Below the pieces are notes generated by a model. It was not told where the DNA came from. It did no database searches and saw only the letters and a program-made list of their open reading frames with translations. From assembly GCA_900542265.1 (NCBI GenBank), contig UQML01000031.1:1-22286 (forward strand): DNA of 22,286 nucleotides, written 5' to 3'. The position numbers were made by a program, and so were the translations under genes. The stretch is from an uncultured Eggerthella sp. (GTDB lineage Bacteria > Actinomycetota > Coriobacteriia > Coriobacteriales > Eggerthellaceae). Each line of letters starts with the position of its first letter. Position 1 is the stretch's first letter. Positions 21,312 to 22,286 of this stretch are shown here, one piece after another.

Positions 21312-22286
21312 TTATGCCTCCATCTTCTGAGCAGCTGCGTTTGCAACGTTTTCAGTCTCTTCTACGGTATCCATTGCTTTGCCGGTAGCGTAGTCATCCA
21401 TCTTCTGGATCTTGCGGCTATAGTTGCTACGACGAGCAATTACGCAACCACCATATACCAAGGTAAGTAAGATACCCAAAATCATGTAATAGTGTACCCA
21501 GCAGTTTACATGATCAAATGCTGCCAGTGGGTCTTCCTCATCACCAATAGCTTCCTCAGCCAAAGGAGTTGGCTCATCACCAATGAGAGCTGCAACAGGA
21601 GCAGCGAGTGCTGCTGCTACGGGAGCCAAGGCTGCAGGTGCTGCGCCAGGAACAGGACCAGCAGGAGCTGGGGTTGGGGTGGTAGTACCAGGAGTATCTG
21701 GGCCAGCAGGAACAACAGGCTGGTTTGCGGTAAAGGTTACAGTGTAGGTTACCTCACCAGTAATAGCGTTCTCTGTTGTAGGAACAACATCCCATGCAAG
21801 GGAGTCTTGATCATAACCCTCAGCAGCGGTTGCTACTGCAATTTGCTCAGCAGTTAAGTAACCAGTACCGTTCTCAGCTGGCTGACCATTCTCATCAAGC
21901 AAGGTTACGTAAGTATAAGGAATGTTTACGGAGCCATTTACTGCAACAAAGTTGACGCGTGCTTGATACATATCAGGAATACCATCACCATTACCAGGCT
22001 CATTAGGATCAGGACTGCCAGGATCAGTAGGATCAGTGCTTACGCGGTCAAGAGCATAATAGACATTGTATGCACTACCAGACTGAACCATTTCACCAGC
22101 TGCTGGCCAATTCTGTTCAGCGTTCTTTGCAACATGCGGTGTGTAATCAGCATATTTATCTGCAGGAGCAGTAATTCCATCCTCGGTAATTGCAATCTTT
22201 GCGGGATTGTCGTTTACCCAAGCAGTGCTATTAACCGTAACTACATCAGCAGTCTGCTCAACATCGTCCAAGAAGTAATGGATGGT
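21312..22286 (-). CDS. Cell-surface protein, C-terminal part (5' end outside window)
   Basis: The frame is open to the window edge (TIHYFLDDVEQ upstream of the first possible TTG), so only the C-terminal part is seen. It has repeated extracellular modules (one around VNFVAVNGSVNIPYTYVTLLDENG), a Ca-binding-like loop in PNEPGNGDGIPDMYQ and a Pro/Ala linker. The single membrane helix at CWVHYYMILGILLTLVYGGC is preceded by an acidic region and followed by a 40-residue cytoplasmic tail. It lacks a recognisable LPxTG sortase signal; similar Cys-Trp-Val-His anchors occur in surface proteins of Atopobium-like bacteria (from memory). It is followed 3 bases later by the two-TM gene. Confidence 0.8.
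   Translation of the reverse strand, partial: TIHYFLDDVEQTADVVTVNSTAWVNDNPAKIAITEDGITAPADKYADYTPHVAKNAEQNWPAAGEMVQSGSAYNVYYALDRVSTDPTDPGSPDPNEPGNGDGIPDMYQARVNFVAVNGSVNIPYTYVTLLDENGQPAENGTGYLTAEQIAVATAAEGYDQDSLAWDVVPTTENAITGEVTYTVTFTANQPVVPAGPDTPGTTTPTPAPAGPVPGAAPAALAPVAAALAAPVAALIGDEPTPLAEEAIGDEEDPLAAFDHVNCWVHYYMILGILLTLVYGGCVIARRSNYSRKIQKMDDYATGKAMDTVEETENVANAAAQKMEA

Overview
The window looks like chromosome of a low-to-moderate GC actinobacterium of the class Coriobacteriia, probably the Atopobiaceae (Atopobium / Lancefieldella / Olsenella type). The grounds are the gene order rpsF-ssb-rpsR-rplI-dnaB, strong Shine-Dalgarno sites, tRNA genes with encoded CCA, and a surface protein with a Cys-Trp-Val-His membrane anchor. 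The taxon is an inference from gene content, not a database match. Nearly every gene is on the minus strand. Only a NifX-like gene (12500-12865) and a bifunctional-nuclease-family gene (20160-20678) are on the plus strand.

Layout, read in the minus transcription direction. The right edge (22286-20814) holds a truncated cell-surface protein and a two-TM partner of unknown function. Two housekeeping blocks follow: tRNA-Ile, tRNA-Ala and the ribosome-associated GTPase TypA (19814-17604), then a PrsA-like parvulin lipoprotein (16743-15553). Next come an orphan ABC ATPase and two tRNA-Ser genes (15233-13909), a shortened RhuM-family protein (13771-13097), and a divergent pair of a NifX-like protein and a ferredoxin-nitroreductase (12865-11454). 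After these are an acidic hypothetical protein, a DUF559-type nuclease-fold protein and a small membrane protein (11306-8665). The left part is a replication/translation block: rpsF, ssb, rpsR, rplI, a terminator, then dnaB, an SbcD/YhaO-like phosphoesterase and an SbcC/YhaN-like ATPase (8078-240). The last three are tightly packed and probably co-transcribed, linking the replicative helicase to a DNA-end-processing pair.

The most unusual content is non-coding or low-complexity. (1) A 171-bp intergenic element with about 27-bp imperfect inverted ends and an internal third copy of the end motif occurs twice in opposite orientation (10229-10399 and 17225-17395). A third copy is cut by the left window edge (6-32). 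(2) Downstream of the PrsA-like gene stop codon lie two more reading-frame-consistent alternative C-terminal tails. Each begins with the same CAAGGTGA seed and ends in TAG, like a small array of silent tail cassettes. (3) Short tandem repeats of 10, 12, 13, 14, 15 and 16 bp sit between stop codons and terminators or upstream of starts, and matching low-complexity repeats expand linkers inside DnaB, the phosphoesterase, the ATPase and the ABC protein. (4) The DnaB N-terminal extension and the SSB linker share Tyr-Gln-Ala-Ala-Pro-type repeats, which suggests but does not prove a helicase-SSB interaction through disordered tails.
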